From Erythrobacter sp. YT30 (GTDB lineage Bacteria > Pseudomonadota > Alphaproteobacteria > Sphingomonadales > Sphingomonadaceae): a stretch of 64,000 bases of DNA. The notes beneath the pieces were generated by a model. It had not been told where the DNA came from. It did not search any database and saw only the letters and a program-made list of their open reading frames with translations. The position numbers were made by a program, and so were the translations under genes. Below are positions 9,423-19,243 of this stretch, piece after piece; positions within the stretch are counted from its first letter, which is position 1, and every line of letters starts with the position of its first letter. Location of the stretch: assembly GCF_001542875.1 (NCBI RefSeq), contig NZ_LMAF01000001.1, forward strand, positions 558,001 to 622,000, read 5' to 3'.

Positions 9423-10714
9423 CACTCAGCAGCCTCCGCGAATTGCGCGTTGTGCTCGTGAATGCGCTTTTCAAGTTCGGGGCGGAAATGGCGGATAAGG
9501 CCCTGGATCGGCCAAGCCGCAGCATCGCCAAGCGCGCAGATTGTGTGTCCTTCGACCTGCTTGGTGACTTCGTGCAGCATGTCGATTTCTTCAATCGCCG
9601 CATCACCGGTGCGCAAACGCTCCATCATGCGCCACATCCACCCGGTACCCTCACGGCATGGCGTGCACTGACCGCAGCTTTCGTGCTTGTAGAAGTAGGA
9701 GAGGCGCGAAATCGCTCGAACGATATCGGTCGACTTGTCCATGACTATCACAGCCGCCGTACCGAGGCCTGAGCCAAGCTCTTTCAGCCCGTCAAAGTCC
9801 ATCGGGGCATCCATGATCTGCTCGGCTGGCACCAGAGGCACCGAGGAACCACCAGGAATAACGGCCAAAAGGTTGTCCCAACCCCCTGTAATTCCTCCGC
9901 AATGCTTCTCAATCAGCTCGCGGAAGGGAATGCTCATCGCCTCTTCGACAACGCAGGGTTGTTCGACATGGCCGCTGATCTGGAAAAGCTTAGTGCCGTG
10001 ATTGTTCTCACGTCCAAAGCTGGAGAACCACGAAGCGCCGCGCCTGAGGATCGTCGGGACAACCGCGATACTTTCAACGTTGTTCACCGTCGTTGGGCAG
10101 CCATAAAGGCCAGCACCTGCCGGGAATGGCGGCTTGAGACGCGGTTGGCCCTTTTTGCCTTCGAGGCTTTCAATCATCGCGGTTTCTTCACCGCAGATAT
10201 AAGCACCCGCGCCGCGGTGCATAAACACGTCGAAATCGTAGCCTGATCCGCTCGCATTCTTACCGATCAGGCCAGCATCATAGGCTTCGTCGATAGCCGC
10301 CTGCAGCGTTTCAGCCTCGCGGATATACTCGCCGCGAATGTAGATGTAGGCCGCGCGAGCGCGCATGGCGAAGCCAGCGACCAGCGCGCCTTCGACCAGT
10401 TTGTGCGGATCGTGGCGAATGATTTCGCGGTCCTTGCACGAGCCGGGCTCGGATTCGTCGGCATTGATAACGAGGAAGCTTGGCCGACCGTCAGCCGACG
10501 ATTTCGGCATGAAGGACCATTTGAGGCCGGTTGGGAAACCTGCCCCGCCCCGCCCGCGAAGGCCCGATGCCTTGATTTCTTCGATAATGGCTTCTTCGCC
10601 GCGCTGGATCAGCGCCTTGGTGTCATCCCAATCGCCGCGCGCCTGCGCTGCTTTCAGGCCCCAGTCCTGAAAACCATAGACATTGGTAAAGATGCGGTCC
10701 TTATCCGCGAGCAT
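9422..10714 (-). CDS. nuoF: NADH-quinone oxidoreductase subunit F
   Basis: NADH- and FMN-binding subunit where electrons enter complex I. From ATG 10714 it is 430 residues, family length; an in-frame start at 10750 would add 12 residues not typical of the family. The nucleotide-binding loop [10 protein letters not shown] is at residues 54-63, and a second glycine-rich region ([21 protein letters not shown]) starts near 167. The [4Fe-4S] N3 ligands are Cys347, 350, 353 ([15 protein letters not shown]) and Cys393. The 5' end overlaps the preceding small membrane-protein gene by 14 bases. Confidence 0.96.
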   Translation of the reverse strand: MLADKDRIFTNVYGFQDWGLKAAQARGDWDDTKALIQRGEEAIIEEIKASGLRGRGGAGFPTGLKWSFMPKSSADGRPSFLVINADESEPGSCKDREIIRHDPHKLVEGALVAGFAMRARAAYIYIRGEYIREAETLQAAIDEAYDAGLIGKNASGSGYDFDVFMHRGAGAYICGEETAMIESLEGKKGQPRLKPPFPAGAGLYGCPTTVNNVESIAVVPTILRRGASWFSSFGRENNHGTKLFQISGHVEQPCVVEEAMSIPFRELIEKHCGGITGGWDNLLAVIPGGSSVPLVPAEQIMDAPMDFDGLKELGSGLGTAAVIVMDKSTDIVRAISRLSYFYKHESCGQCTPCREGTGWMWRMMERLRTGDAAIEEIDMLHEVTKQVEGHTICALGDAAAWPIQGLIRHFRPELEKRIHEHNAQFAEAAE

Positions 10715-10901
10715 CGTTTTGATCCCTTGCTTTTGACTGGGCTTTCGCAATTCTCAGTTGGCGCAAAGTCAGCACCTGGAACAGCAATCCCATGCCCATC
10801 GCGGCAATGCCGGTGGGGCGCTCACCTGTCGCCGCAAGATACGCGCCGACGCCGAAGGCAATAAAGCCTCCCATCATCAGTGCGAGAATTCCGCCATTCA
10901 T
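10701..10901 (-). CDS. Small membrane protein between nuoE and nuoF
   Basis: About 66 residues, starting at ATG 10901 (TGATG overlap with the nuoE stop; an in-frame GTG lies one codon upstream at 10904). Two hydrophobic helices ([21 protein letters not shown] and [16 protein letters not shown]) are followed by a basic tail rich in Lys, Arg and Gln. It ends 14 bases inside nuoF, a typical tight operon overlap. No family is recognised. Its size and two-helix form, and its position in a complex I operon, suggest an inner-membrane protein made along with the complex. Confidence 0.68.
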   Translation of the reverse strand: MNGGILALMMGGFIAFGVGAYLAATGERPTGIAAMGMGLLFQVLTLRQLRIAKAQSKARDQNDARG

Positions 10902-11569
10902 CACCAGTCACTCCGGTAATCGTGATTGGCGTCAACCATTTCCTTGAGCGTCGTCGCCCCATCCTTGGGCTCCGACGTGTGCCTGCCCGGCTCTTGCGTG
11001 CCGGTCTTGGGCTGTTCACCCTTTGCCAGCGCGTCGAGCACGGTGTCTAGACGTTCCGGCGTCAGGTCTTCGTAATTGTCGTCATTGATCTGGACCATTG
11101 GCGCGGTGGCACAGTTGCCCATGCATTCAACTTCGGTGAGAGTCCAAAGGCCGTCTTCAGAGACTTTGCCAAATTCCATTCCGCGCTTTTTGCAAGCACT
11201 GATGATCTCGTCAGAGCCGCGCAGCATGCACGGCGTCGTGCCGCAGACCTGAACGTGGTATTTGCCGACAGGCTTCATGTTGTACATGAAATAGAAAGTC
11301 GCGACTTCGAGAACGCGGATCACCGGCACGTCGATGTATTTCGCAACATATTCAATGACGGGAAGCGGCAGCCACCCTTGCGTGTCCGTTTCCTCGCCCA
11401 CCTGACGCTGTGCAAGATCAAGCAGCGGCATAGTCGCCGACTTCGCCCGGCCGTCAGGATATTTGGCGATGTGGTAATCCGCCTTTTTCTTGTTCTCAGG
11501 CGTCCACTCAAAATCGCCCCAACGAGCGCGGAGTTCAGGCGTGTCAGGTGCGGGTGTCCGGTCAGCCAT
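10901..11569 (-). CDS. nuoE: NADH-quinone oxidoreductase subunit E
   Basis: Thioredoxin-like [2Fe-2S] subunit of the NADH-oxidising module. It has 222 residues. The four cluster ligands are Cys109 and Cys114 (VCGTTPCMLRG) and Cys149 and Cys153 (CMGNCATAP). The helical N-terminal domain contains the LPLPVIEYVAKYIDVP signature. The last 45 residues are a hydrophilic extension with Lys/Glu/Pro-rich sequence, somewhat longer than in E. coli but common in alphaproteobacteria. The start ATG 11569 lies 8 bases inside the end of the preceding small gene. Confidence 0.96.
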   Translation of the reverse strand: MADRTPAPDTPELRARWGDFEWTPENKKKADYHIAKYPDGRAKSATMPLLDLAQRQVGEETDTQGWLPLPVIEYVAKYIDVPVIRVLEVATFYFMYNMKPVGKYHVQVCGTTPCMLRGSDEIISACKKRGMEFGKVSEDGLWTLTEVECMGNCATAPMVQINDDNYEDLTPERLDTVLDALAKGEQPKTGTQEPGRHTSEPKDGATTLKEMVDANHDYRSDW

Positions 11570-11744
11570 TGGACTGATCCCTTTTTTCTGCCGCCAAAGT
11601 CAAAGTGAGAGCGGCGCTAAGCATAATGAGGACGGCAACAAAACCCCAGACAAGACTGCCAAGGTCCATAATGCCCGCCACATGTGAAGCAATCGCAATG
11701 GCGCACATGGCCATGCCGAGATGGATGATGGGCTTGCGATTCAC
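11562..11744 (-). CDS. Small two-helix membrane protein between nuoD and nuoE
   Basis: 60 residues, starting at ATG 11744, which overlaps the nuoD stop as ATGA; the stop is 8 bases inside nuoE. The sequence is two hydrophobic helices (about residues 8-26 and 29-52) and a short charged end ([10 protein letters not shown]). No family is recognised. The overlap at both ends argues for real, coupled translation. Together with the genes at 6795-6938 and 10701-10901 it makes three small membrane proteins embedded in this nuo operon. Confidence 0.68.
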   Translation of the reverse strand: MNRKPIIHLGMAMCAIAIASHVAGIMDLGSLVWGFVAVLIMLSAALTLTLAAEKRDQSNG

Positions 11745-12952
11745 CGGTCACACTCTCCGAAAACCACGTCAATCGCACCGAGGATAGCAGTCGCATCAGG
11801 CAACATGTGGCCTTTGCTCATCATATCCATCGCTTGAAGGTGGCTGAATGCGGTTGGGCGGATTTTGCAGCGGTATGGTTTGTTCGTGCCATCGCTCACC
11901 AGGTACACCCCGAATTCGCCTTTGGGGCTTTCGGTAGCGACATAAACTTCGCCCTCGGGCACGTGGAAGCCTTCGGTGTAAAGCTTGAAGTGGTGGATCA
12001 GGCTTTCCATCGATTGCTTCATCTCGCCGCGCTTGGGCGGGGAAACTTTGCCGTCTGTGCTGGCCACAGGACCGGATGGCATATCGCGCAGGCACTGCTT
12101 GATGATCTTGGCGCTCTCGCAAACTTCGTTCACGCGCACCATGAAACGGTCATAGCAATCGGAATTGGTGCCGACAGGGATATCGAACTCCATCCGATCA
12201 TAGACGTCATAAGGCTGCGACTTGCGCAGATCCCATGGAATACCGGCGGCGCGGATCATAGGTCCTGAAAAGCCCCAAGCAACGGCATCATCGCGGCTCA
12301 CCACAGCGATATCGACATTGCGCTGTTTAAAAATGCGGTTGTCGGTCACAAGACTCATGGCATCGCCGAAAAGCTCGGGCAGACGCGTATCGATCCAGTT
12401 ACCGATATCAACCAGCAGCTTTTCCGGCACATCCTGGTGGACGCCGCCGGGGCGGTACCAGGCAGAGTGCATGCGCGCACCAGATGCGCGTTCGAAGAAA
12501 TTGAGGCAATCCTCACGGATTTCGAACACCCAAAGGTTTGGCGTCATCGCGCCAACATCCATGACATGCGCGCCGATATTCAGCATGTGATTGCAGATGC
12601 GTGTCAGCTCAGCGAACAGAACGCGCAGGTATTGCGCGCGCTCTGGCACTTCAATGTTCAGCAGCTTCTCAATCGCGAGCACATAGGAGTATTCCTGCGC
12701 CAACGGAGAACAATAGTCCAGGCGATCAAAATATGGCAGAGCCTGCAAGTAAGTCTTTGTTTCGATCAGTTTTTCGGTGCCACGGTGGAGCAGGCCGACA
12801 TGCGGATCGACGCGTTCGATCACTTCGCCATCAAGCTCCATCACCATGCGCAAAACGCCGTGCGCGGCGGGGTGCTGAGGCCCGAAATTGATCGTATAAT
12901 TCTGGATGACATCGCCTTCGGTGGTTGGCGATTCTTCGATTTGGACGCCCAT
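11741..12952 (-). CDS. nuoD: NADH-quinone oxidoreductase subunit D
   Basis: Quinone-site subunit of complex I (49-kDa homologue), 403 residues, unfused to NuoC. Family residues are visible: the [11 protein letters not shown] loop with His27 and His31 near the quinone head group, [11 protein letters not shown] at about 54-64, and a C-terminus ([10 protein letters not shown]) that ends in the conserved Arg. The start ATG 12952 shares one base with the nuoC stop (TAATG). Directly downstream lies an unrelated 60-residue membrane-protein gene. Confidence 0.97.
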   Translation of the reverse strand: MGVQIEESPTTEGDVIQNYTINFGPQHPAAHGVLRMVMELDGEVIERVDPHVGLLHRGTEKLIETKTYLQALPYFDRLDYCSPLAQEYSYVLAIEKLLNIEVPERAQYLRVLFAELTRICNHMLNIGAHVMDVGAMTPNLWVFEIREDCLNFFERASGARMHSAWYRPGGVHQDVPEKLLVDIGNWIDTRLPELFGDAMSLVTDNRIFKQRNVDIAVVSRDDAVAWGFSGPMIRAAGIPWDLRKSQPYDVYDRMEFDIPVGTNSDCYDRFMVRVNEVCESAKIIKQCLRDMPSGPVASTDGKVSPPKRGEMKQSMESLIHHFKLYTEGFHVPEGEVYVATESPKGEFGVYLVSDGTNKPYRCKIRPTAFSHLQAMDMMSKGHMLPDATAILGAIDVVFGECDR

Positions 12953-13710
12953 TATTCGTCCTCCTCAATATCAACTTCGATCATGTCTGGCGGCACGGCA
13001 TCGGTGCCTTCGGCTGCGTTTTCCTCAGCCTTCGGGCCAGCGCCGGTATCGGCAGGCTTTTCGGTGACCTTGGGTTTGTCCACCTGCGGCGGGCCATCCG
13101 CTTTTTCATCGCCTGGAAGCACGTAATCAGAGCCTTCCCACGGCGAGAGAAAATCAAATGTCCGCATGTCCTGCGCCAGTTCAACCGGCTCGTAAACGAC
13201 ACGTTTTTCATCCTCGGAATACCGCAATTCGGTGTAGCCCGTCATCGGGAAATCCTTGCGGAATGGATGCCCTTCAAAGCCGTAATCGGTAAGGATGCGG
13301 CGCAGATCAGGATTGCCCGCGAATGTTACGCCGTAAAGATCGAACACCTCACGCTCCAGCCAACCTGCATTTGGCCACAGGGTCGTGACGGTCGGCACCG
13401 GCGTGTTCTCGTCAGTCGAGCATTTCACCATGATCCGATGGTTCTTGGTCAGCGACAAAAGCATGTAGACGACTTCGAACCGCTCAGACCTGTCAGGATA
13501 GTCTGCGCCAGCAATTTCCATCAACTGCTGGTAACCGTGATCGTCGCGCAAAATCTTGAGAACATTGGCGATTTCATCGCGCTTGGCCGTCAGGATGATT
13601 TCGCCATGCTCCTCGCGCGCGCCATCAAGCCACACGCTGAGGCTCTCGCAAAGCGTGTCGAGAACACCTTCGTTCGAGGCGAATTTTGGGGCGGAGTGAA
13701 CAACAGCCAT
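12952..13710 (-). CDS. nuoC: NADH-quinone oxidoreductase subunit C
   Basis: Peripheral-arm subunit of complex I that packs on NuoD, 252 residues. The conserved core ends with the family signature [20 protein letters not shown] and [20 protein letters not shown]. About 50 extra C-terminal residues form a low-complexity, Pro/Lys/Glu-rich and finally strongly acidic tail (ending DIEEDE), so the protein is longer than the roughly 200 residues typical. Start ATG 13710 lies two bases after the nuoB stop. Confidence 0.96.
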   Translation of the reverse strand: MAVVHSAPKFASNEGVLDTLCESLSVWLDGAREEHGEIILTAKRDEIANVLKILRDDHGYQQLMEIAGADYPDRSERFEVVYMLLSLTKNHRIMVKCSTDENTPVPTVTTLWPNAGWLEREVFDLYGVTFAGNPDLRRILTDYGFEGHPFRKDFPMTGYTELRYSEDEKRVVYEPVELAQDMRTFDFLSPWEGSDYVLPGDEKADGPPQVDKPKVTEKPADTGAGPKAEENAAEGTDAVPPDMIEVDIEEDE

Positions 13711-13712
13711 GA

Positions 13713-14282
13713 TTACCGCTCAATCGTCCCGGTGCGGCGGATTTTGCGCTGCAATTGCATCACGCCATAGAGCAACGCTTCTGCCGTTGGGGGACATCCG
13801 GGCACGTAGATATCAACCGGCACAATCCGGTCACATCCGCGCACGACGCTGTAGGAATAGTGGTAATATCCACCGCCGTTGGCACACGAACCCATGCTGA
13901 TCACATATTTAGGATCAGACATCTGATCATATACCTTGCGCAAAGCGGGTGCCATCTTGTTGCAAAGCGTGCCTGCGACAATCATCACGTCTGATTGGCG
14001 TGGGGAAGCACGCGGGGTCACACCAAAGCGTTCCATGTCATAGCGCGGCATATTCACGTGGATCATCTCAACCGCGCAGCATGCGAGGCCGAATGTCATC
14101 CACCACAGCGAGCCGGTGCGGGCCCAATTGAACAGATCTTCAGTAGACGTGACAAGAAAACCCTTGTCATTCACTTCAGTCTGAAGCGCGTTGAAATAGT
14201 CCGCATCCGGTGTTTTGATTTCGCCTGGTTTTGCGGTCGGTACATCGGGAAGTGCGTTAGGGGGGGTAACTACGGTGCTCAT
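13713..14282 (-). CDS. nuoB: NADH-quinone oxidoreductase subunit B
   Basis: Carries the terminal [4Fe-4S] cluster N2 that reduces quinone. With ATG 14282 (ATGA overlap with nuoA stop) it has 189 residues; the in-frame codon at 14309 would start inside nuoA and add nine unrelated residues. Cluster ligands are the adjacent Cys68-Cys69 ([10 protein letters not shown]), Cys133 (MGSCANGGG) and Cys163 ([11 protein letters not shown]). About 40 N-terminal residues before the core are Pro-rich and variable, as in other sphingomonads. Confidence 0.97.
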   Translation of the reverse strand: MSTVVTPPNALPDVPTAKPGEIKTPDADYFNALQTEVNDKGFLVTSTEDLFNWARTGSLWWMTFGLACCAVEMIHVNMPRYDMERFGVTPRASPRQSDVMIVAGTLCNKMAPALRKVYDQMSDPKYVISMGSCANGGGYYHYSYSVVRGCDRIVPVDIYVPGCPPTAEALLYGVMQLQRKIRRTGTIER

Positions 14283-14653
14283 TCCCAGTCCAGAGCTCCC
14301 TTCTTCCATTCATAAGCGAGGCCAACGGCGAGGATGAAAAGGAATGTCATCATTCCGGCCCAGCCGATCCAGCCGGTTTCTCCGAGGCTTACCGCCCATG
14401 GGAAAAGAAACGCAGCCTCAAGATCGAAAATGATAAAGCTGATGGCGACCAGATAAAAGCGCACATCGAATTGGCTGCGTGCGTCTTCGAATGCGGGGAA
14501 ACCGCATTCATATTCCGACAATTTTTCCGCATCCGGATTGTGCGCACCCGTCAACCGCGACACTCCCATGGGGAGGAAGACGAAGAGGCATGATATCGCG
14601 AGAGCGATGACAATGAAAAACAGTATCGGCAGATACTGGCTAAGATCCAACAC
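14279..14653 (-). CDS. nuoA: NADH-quinone oxidoreductase subunit A
   Basis: First gene of the nuo operon; three-helix membrane subunit next to the quinone site. The signature [20 protein letters not shown] is clear. The start is uncertain because there is no ATG: GTG at 14653 gives [13 protein letters not shown] (124 residues), which fits the family best and has a GGA 8 bases upstream. TTG at 14665 would give 128 residues with MDSA in front. An in-frame TAA just before the TTG rules out anything longer. A weak start on the first gene may limit complex I translation. Confidence 0.93.
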   Translation of the reverse strand: MLDLSQYLPILFFIVIALAISCLFVFLPMGVSRLTGAHNPDAEKLSEYECGFPAFEDARSQFDVRFYLVAISFIIFDLEAAFLFPWAVSLGETGWIGWAGMMTFLFILAVGLAYEWKKGALDWE

Positions 14654-14728
14654 GGCGCTGTCCAAGATGATTTATCCCGCGCTCCCGTTACGCGCCTCTT
14701 CGGGATTTCGCAAGCACGTGTCGCCCCG

Positions 14729-14744
14729 GATTTACCGGTAAATC
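14729..14744. promoter_or_regulatory. Perfect 16-base palindrome upstream of nuoA
   Basis: GATTTACCGGTAAATC reads the same on both strands. It sits about 75 bases before the nuoA start, in the roughly 150-base gap between nuoA and the aldehyde dehydrogenase gene, where the nuo promoter must lie. The form (A/T-rich arms around CCGG) is that of a dimeric-regulator operator. No regulator is identified, and a -35/-10 pair could not be placed with confidence. Confidence 0.4.
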
Positions 14745-14810
14745 GGCGTATATGTGTTGCAAGAAAGCGAACAGAGAGGACTGCGCGCCAATCCTGTCAC
14801 TAAGGCTTGC

Positions 14811-16241
14811 TTATTTCATGATGCCAGCCGCTGCTTTCTCTGTCGCTTTGCCATAAGGTGGCTTGAACCCGCCCAGACCTGCAATATCGATCTTTGGCTG
14901 GTGATAGACGGCGCGTGCGTGGCTGAATTCCTTGAAGCCTTCGATCGCGTGATAGCTGCCCATCCCGGACGGTCCGACGCCGCCAAACGGCAGGTCTTCC
15001 ATCGACACATGAAAGATCACATCGTTTGTCGTCACACCGCCCGAGATTGTGCGAGTAAGAACACGCTCTTGCTCGGATTTGTCCTCACCGAAGTAATAGA
15101 GGCCGAGCGGGCGATCATGCTCGTTTACATAGTCAACCGCCTGATCGACCGAATTGTATGTCATCACCGGCAGGACAGGGCCAAAGATCTCCTCCTGCAT
15201 CACTTTCATCTCATCGGTGACGTTCTTGAGGATGTTGAGCGGCATCTTGCGCTGGTTGGCAGAGCTGAAATCCTCACCACCCGGATTGACTTCAATCACC
15301 TCAGCGCCCTTGTCGCGCGCATCTTCGACGAGACCCTGAAGCCGTTCGAAATGGCGATCAGACACGATCGATGCGTAATCATCGTTTTCGAGCAGTGTCG
15401 GGTACATCGCCGAGACACCGTTGGAAACGCCAGCGACCGCCTCGTCCTGCTTATCCTCAGGCACATACATATAGTCAGGCGCGAGGCAGATCTGGCCCGC
15501 ATTCATCATCTTGCCCAAGGCGATCCGTTCGCCCGCTTTCTCAAAATTGGCGCTGCGGCCCATGATGACAGGTGACTTTCCGCCGAGCTCCAGGGTGACG
15601 GGCACCAGGTTTTTGGCAGCGGCCTGCATCACCAGCCGTCCCGTAGGCGTTGAGCCTGTGAAGACCAGGTGATCGAAAGGCAGCTCCGAAAACGCCGCCG
15701 CCACTTCTGGGCCACCAGTCACGACTGCGACTTCGTCCTCGGCAAAGAATTCTGACGTAAGTTCAGCCATCAATTCCGACGTCCGCTCGGTGAATTCGCT
15801 TGGCTTGATCATCGCGCGATTGCCGGCGGCAAGCACTTGCATCAAGGGGCCAAAGGCGAGCTGGAGCGGGAAGTTCCACGGGCTGAGAATGCCAATCACA
15901 CCCTTGGGTTCGTAACGAACTTCAGCCTTCGCACCGAGAAGCCCGAGCGGAAATTGCACTGGCCGCCGCTCTGACTTGGCCCACTTGTCCATGTTTTTGA
16001 GCGCATGCTTACCGGCACCCACTGTGGCCGCGACATCGGTCAGCATGCTCTGGTGCATGGAGCGATTGCCGAAATCGGCCGCCATCGCTTTGCAGAAAGC
16101 GTCGCCATTTTCTTTCACCAAGGCCATCGCGCGTTTGATGCGATCTTTGCGCACGCTCATGCTTTCAGGGCGTGAGGCGGTGAAAGCGTCGCGCTGATGC
16201 TTGAGCAAGGCATCAAGCTTTGCGTTGTGATTGTCTGCCAT
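14811..16241 (-). CDS. Coniferyl-aldehyde-dehydrogenase-like aldehyde dehydrogenase
   Basis: NAD(P)-dependent oxidation of an aldehyde to its acid; 476 residues from ATG 16241, which has a good GGGGAGAG site upstream (an in-frame codon at 16355 is further out and unlikely). Catalytic residues are visible: Asn123 in SPWNFPLQ, Lys146 in MIKPSEF, Glu218 in TLELGGKSP and the nucleophile Cys252 in AGQICLAPDY. The short N-terminus, the APDYM after the cysteine and the membrane-anchor-like end resemble the coniferyl aldehyde dehydrogenase/fatty aldehyde dehydrogenase branch. The true substrate cannot be told. It is divergent from the thiolase gene. Confidence 0.88.
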   Translation of the reverse strand: MADNHNAKLDALLKHQRDAFTASRPESMSVRKDRIKRAMALVKENGDAFCKAMAADFGNRSMHQSMLTDVAATVGAGKHALKNMDKWAKSERRPVQFPLGLLGAKAEVRYEPKGVIGILSPWNFPLQLAFGPLMQVLAAGNRAMIKPSEFTERTSELMAELTSEFFAEDEVAVVTGGPEVAAAFSELPFDHLVFTGSTPTGRLVMQAAAKNLVPVTLELGGKSPVIMGRSANFEKAGERIALGKMMNAGQICLAPDYMYVPEDKQDEAVAGVSNGVSAMYPTLLENDDYASIVSDRHFERLQGLVEDARDKGAEVIEVNPGGEDFSSANQRKMPLNILKNVTDEMKVMQEEIFGPVLPVMTYNSVDQAVDYVNEHDRPLGLYYFGEDKSEQERVLTRTISGGVTTNDVIFHVSMEDLPFGGVGPSGMGSYHAIEGFKEFSHARAVYHQPKIDIAGLGGFKPPYGKATEKAAAGIMK

Positions 16242-16405
16242 GTGGTCTCTCCCCGATGGAATGGCGCGATTAGGTTGTGTTTTGCCATCTTCCTTGCCCA
16301 ATACGACGAAAGTGGCAAGCAATTCATCTTGCGCAAACGGCCATGGGTTTGGCATCAGGCGGCGAAAGACCCCGCATTGTGCGACTCATACAAAGGATTT
16401 CCCCG

Positions 16406-17602
16406 ATGGCCCAATTCTCCTCTTCAGATCCGATCGTCATCCTCTCATATGCGCGTACGCCGATGGGCGGGATGCAAGGCGCTTTGGCTGATGTTTCGGC
16501 GACCGATCTGGGCGCAACGGCCGTGAAAGCTGCGGTTGAACGTTCAGGCGTTGCCGGAGAGGATTTTGACCGAGCCTATATGGGCTGTGTTCTCCCCGCA
16601 GGCCTTGGCCAGGCCCCTGCCCGTCAAGCGATGGTGAAAGCAGGCCTTCCCAAATCGGTGCAGGCCACAACCGTCAACAAAGTGTGCGGCAGCGGCATGC
16701 AGACAGTCATTATGGGTGCAGAAGCGCTCGCCAGCGGCACCGTTGATTATGTGGTCGCAGGCGGGATGGAGAGCATGACCAATGCGCCCTATCTCCTCAA
16801 AAAGCATCGCTCAGGCGCGCGTCTGGGCCACGACACCACTTACGATCATATGTTCCTAGATGGGCTTGAAGATGCCTATGAGGAAGGCCGCGCGATGGGC
16901 ACGTTCGCTCAGGACACGGCCAACGAATACCAGCTTACCCGCGAAGAGCAGGATAACTATGCGATAGAAAGCCTGTCGCGCGCCAATGCTGCGATTGAGA
17001 GCGGAGCATTCGCGGATGAAGTGGTGCCCGTAACCTTCAAGACCCGCAAAGGCGATGTGACGGTCGAAACTGATGAGCAGCCTGGTAAAGGCCGCCCAGA
17101 CAAAATCCCGCAACTGCGTGCAGCATTCGCCAAGGACGGCACCATTACGGCAGCGACATCCAGCTCTATCTCTGACGGCGCGGCAGCCGTTGTGCTCACC
17201 CGCGAAAGTGTTGCGAGCGCCAATGGCCAAACGCCCGTCGCCAAGATTGTCGGTATGGCCGCCCATGCACGCGAGCCGAAAGACTTCACCGTCGCACCGG
17301 TCGGGGCGATCCAGAAGGTTCTCGATAACGCTGGCTGGAGCATCGAAGACGTCGATCTTTGGGAAGTGAATGAGGCATTTGCCTGCGTTGCCATGTTCGC
17401 AATGCGCGACATCGGCATCCCGCACGAAAAGATCAATGTTAACGGCGGCGCGACCGCGCTGGGTCACCCCATCGGCGCATCGGGCACACGAATTCTGGTG
17501 ACGCTGATCAATGCGCTGAAACAGCAGGGCAAAAGCAAAGGCGTTGCGAGCCTTTGTATCGGCGGCGGCGAAGCAACCGCGATTGCTGTCGAGCTAGCCT
17601 AG
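16406..17602 (+). CDS. Acetyl-CoA C-acyltransferase (thiolase)
   Basis: Thiolase of 398 residues that condenses or cleaves acyl-CoA. The start at ATG 16406 gives MAQFSSSDPIVILSYARTPMG, the normal N-terminus; an in-frame ATG 129 bases upstream is non-family. Active-site residues are Cys94 (NKVCGSGMQ), His354 (GHPIGASG) and Cys384 (LCIGGGEA). It is probably the biosynthetic or short-chain type (acetoacetyl-CoA thiolase), but thiolases of beta-oxidation have the same motifs. It stands alone, followed by a hairpin terminator. Confidence 0.9.
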   Translation: MAQFSSSDPIVILSYARTPMGGMQGALADVSATDLGATAVKAAVERSGVAGEDFDRAYMGCVLPAGLGQAPARQAMVKAGLPKSVQATTVNKVCGSGMQTVIMGAEALASGTVDYVVAGGMESMTNAPYLLKKHRSGARLGHDTTYDHMFLDGLEDAYEEGRAMGTFAQDTANEYQLTREEQDNYAIESLSRANAAIESGAFADEVVPVTFKTRKGDVTVETDEQPGKGRPDKIPQLRAAFAKDGTITAATSSSISDGAAAVVLTRESVASANGQTPVAKIVGMAAHAREPKDFTVAPVGAIQKVLDNAGWSIEDVDLWEVNEAFACVAMFAMRDIGIPHEKINVNGGATALGHPIGASGTRILVTLINALKQQGKSKGVASLCIGGGEATAIAVELA

Positions 17603-17611
17603 TCTCGATAT

Positions 17612-17640
17612 GGGGCGGCGCGGATTTGGTCCCCCGCCCC
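17612..17640. terminator. Hairpin between convergent genes (thiolase / SH3 protein)
   Basis: GGGGCGG (17612-17618) and CCGCCCC (17634-17640) form a perfect 7-bp stem with a 15-base loop just after the thiolase stop, touching the stop codon of the convergent gene. A short A/T-rich stretch (TATTCA) follows on the plus strand. It could terminate transcription from the thiolase side; there is no long T run. Confidence 0.5.
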
Positions 17641-18137
17641 TATTCAACGCCCCATAAACGTCCGCGCTGCACCCAGCCTGTGCGGCCATCGACTTCCATC
17701 TCGCACCAGTCGGCCTGGCAGGCACCAAGCTTGCCGACAACGCCGGGTTCGGCCCGCCAACGGATCTGGGCATTTGCGTTTGGTTCCGCGCGCAATTCGG
17801 TGACGCCCTCGCCCTTCACCATGCCGCCGCGCGCTTTGCTGAGCTGACTGTCGGCAACCCAACCTTGAGTGCCCTCGTGATCGACCACAAGGCTCCACGC
17901 TTCGCGCTTGCGGATGACTTTCACTGGCAATCCTTTGCGCTTGTAAATCCAGTCAATCGGGTAATCCTGACTGGGCCCAACGCGCATGCGGACTTCTTCA
18001 TATCTGAGGCTGCGCCATTCGGTCGCATCATTGTCTTGCGCAAGTGCGGGCAAGGACAATCCAAGCGCGACAAGAGCGGAGACAAAAAGCGAGGCAAACC
18101 GAGGAGCAATCATGGTCTTATCAATAGCGTTGGACAT
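17640..18137 (-). CDS. Exported SH3-domain protein
   Basis: 165 residues. The N-terminus has a positively charged start, a hydrophobic stretch (FASLFVSALVALGLSL) and an ALA-Q cleavage site near residue 34, so it should be exported to the periplasm. Two bacterial SH3-like repeats follow: VRMRVGPSQDYPIDWIY...VVDHEGTQGWV and TELRAEPNANAQIRW...VDGRTGWV. Such domains usually bind peptidoglycan or peptides. ATG 18137 has GGA 7-8 bases upstream; a second start eight codons later (MIAPRF) is possible. It is divergent from the dehydrogenase gene 90 bases away. Function beyond binding is unknown. Confidence 0.85.
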   Translation of the reverse strand: MSNAIDKTMIAPRFASLFVSALVALGLSLPALAQDNDATEWRSLRYEEVRMRVGPSQDYPIDWIYKRKGLPVKVIRKREAWSLVVDHEGTQGWVADSQLSKARGGMVKGEGVTELRAEPNANAQIRWRAEPGVVGKLGACQADWCEMEVDGRTGWVQRGRLWGVE

Positions 18138-18226
18138 CTGATTCCATCAACCCAATTGGGATAGCTTGTATGATGAATTCGCACGCGTCTTGACCAGAGC
18201 GGCCAACTCGCCTTAGCCCGTCGCCC

Positions 18227-19243
18227 ATGGCCAATTCGACAGCTTCGCCCCACTTCGCCGCAGGACGCCCCAAAGTGGTCGTTACCCGCCAGCTTATGCC
18301 GAGTGTCGAGGCGCGCATGGCCGAGCTTTTCGAAAGTACGCTCAACGTTGAAGATAAACCGATGAGCCGCGATGCATTGATCGAAGCGATGCAGAGCTGC
18401 GACGTGCTGGTGCCGACTGTGACGGACCGGATTGACGCTGAAATGATCGCGGCCGCAGGTGATGAATTGCGGCTCATTGCGAATTTCGGCGCGGGAACGG
18501 AGCATATTGACCTGGCAGCAGCCGCGAAACGCAAGATCATTGTAACGAATACATCTGGCGTCTTCACTGACGACACCGCTGACATAACCATGGCTGCAAT
18601 TATCGGCGTGCCGCGCCGAATCCGCGAGGGAACGGGATTGGTGCGACGTGGCGAATGGACCGGATGGGCACCGTCTGGCCTTTTGGGGCGCAAGCTGGGC
18701 GGCAAAGTGCTCGGCATTGTTGGCATGGGCCGCATCGGGCAGGCCGTGGCACACCGCGCGCGCGCCTTCGGGCTTGAGGTGGCCTACACCAACCGCAAAC
18801 AGCTCCCCTCGGCGGTCGAGAGCATGCTGGGCGCGCGTTACGTTTCCGATGTCGATGCGCTGATGGCGGAAGCTGACATTCTGACGCTTCACTGCCCCCT
18901 CACCGACGAGACGGCGGGCCTGATCGATGAGCGGCGGATTGCCTTGATGAAGCCGGGATCAAGCATCATCAACACAGCGCGCGGCGAGTTGATCGAGCAG
19001 GAGGCGCTGATCGCAGCGCTTGAAAACGGCCATCTGATAGGCGCTGGTCTCGATGTCTATCCCGATGAACCGAACATCGATCCCCGGCTGATCGCGCACC
19101 CCAATGTCATGACATTCCCCCATATCGGCAGCGCCACCGTTGAAGGACGCGAAGCATCTGGCGAGAAAGTCATCGCGAATATCCGGTTCTGGGCCGATGG
19201 GCACAGACCGCCTGATCAGGTTCTGACGGCCCTCATCAGCTAA
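18227..19243 (+). CDS. D-2-hydroxyacid dehydrogenase (glyoxylate/hydroxypyruvate reductase type)
   Basis: NAD(P)H-linked reduction of 2-keto acids such as glyoxylate or hydroxypyruvate. 338 residues. The Rossmann loop VGMGRIGQAV is at about 165-174; catalytic residues are Arg252 (NTARGELI), Glu281 (YPDEPNI) and His299 (FPHIGSAT). The GAGTEHIDL segment near 88-96 is the substrate-loop signature of this family. The precise substrate is not determinable. The stop overlaps the convergent hydrolase stop by four bases. Confidence 0.9.
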   Translation: MANSTASPHFAAGRPKVVVTRQLMPSVEARMAELFESTLNVEDKPMSRDALIEAMQSCDVLVPTVTDRIDAEMIAAAGDELRLIANFGAGTEHIDLAAAAKRKIIVTNTSGVFTDDTADITMAAIIGVPRRIREGTGLVRRGEWTGWAPSGLLGRKLGGKVLGIVGMGRIGQAVAHRARAFGLEVAYTNRKQLPSAVESMLGARYVSDVDALMAEADILTLHCPLTDETAGLIDERRIALMKPGSSIINTARGELIEQEALIAALENGHLIGAGLDVYPDEPNIDPRLIAHPNVMTFPHIGSATVEGREASGEKVIANIRFWADGHRPPDQVLTALIS

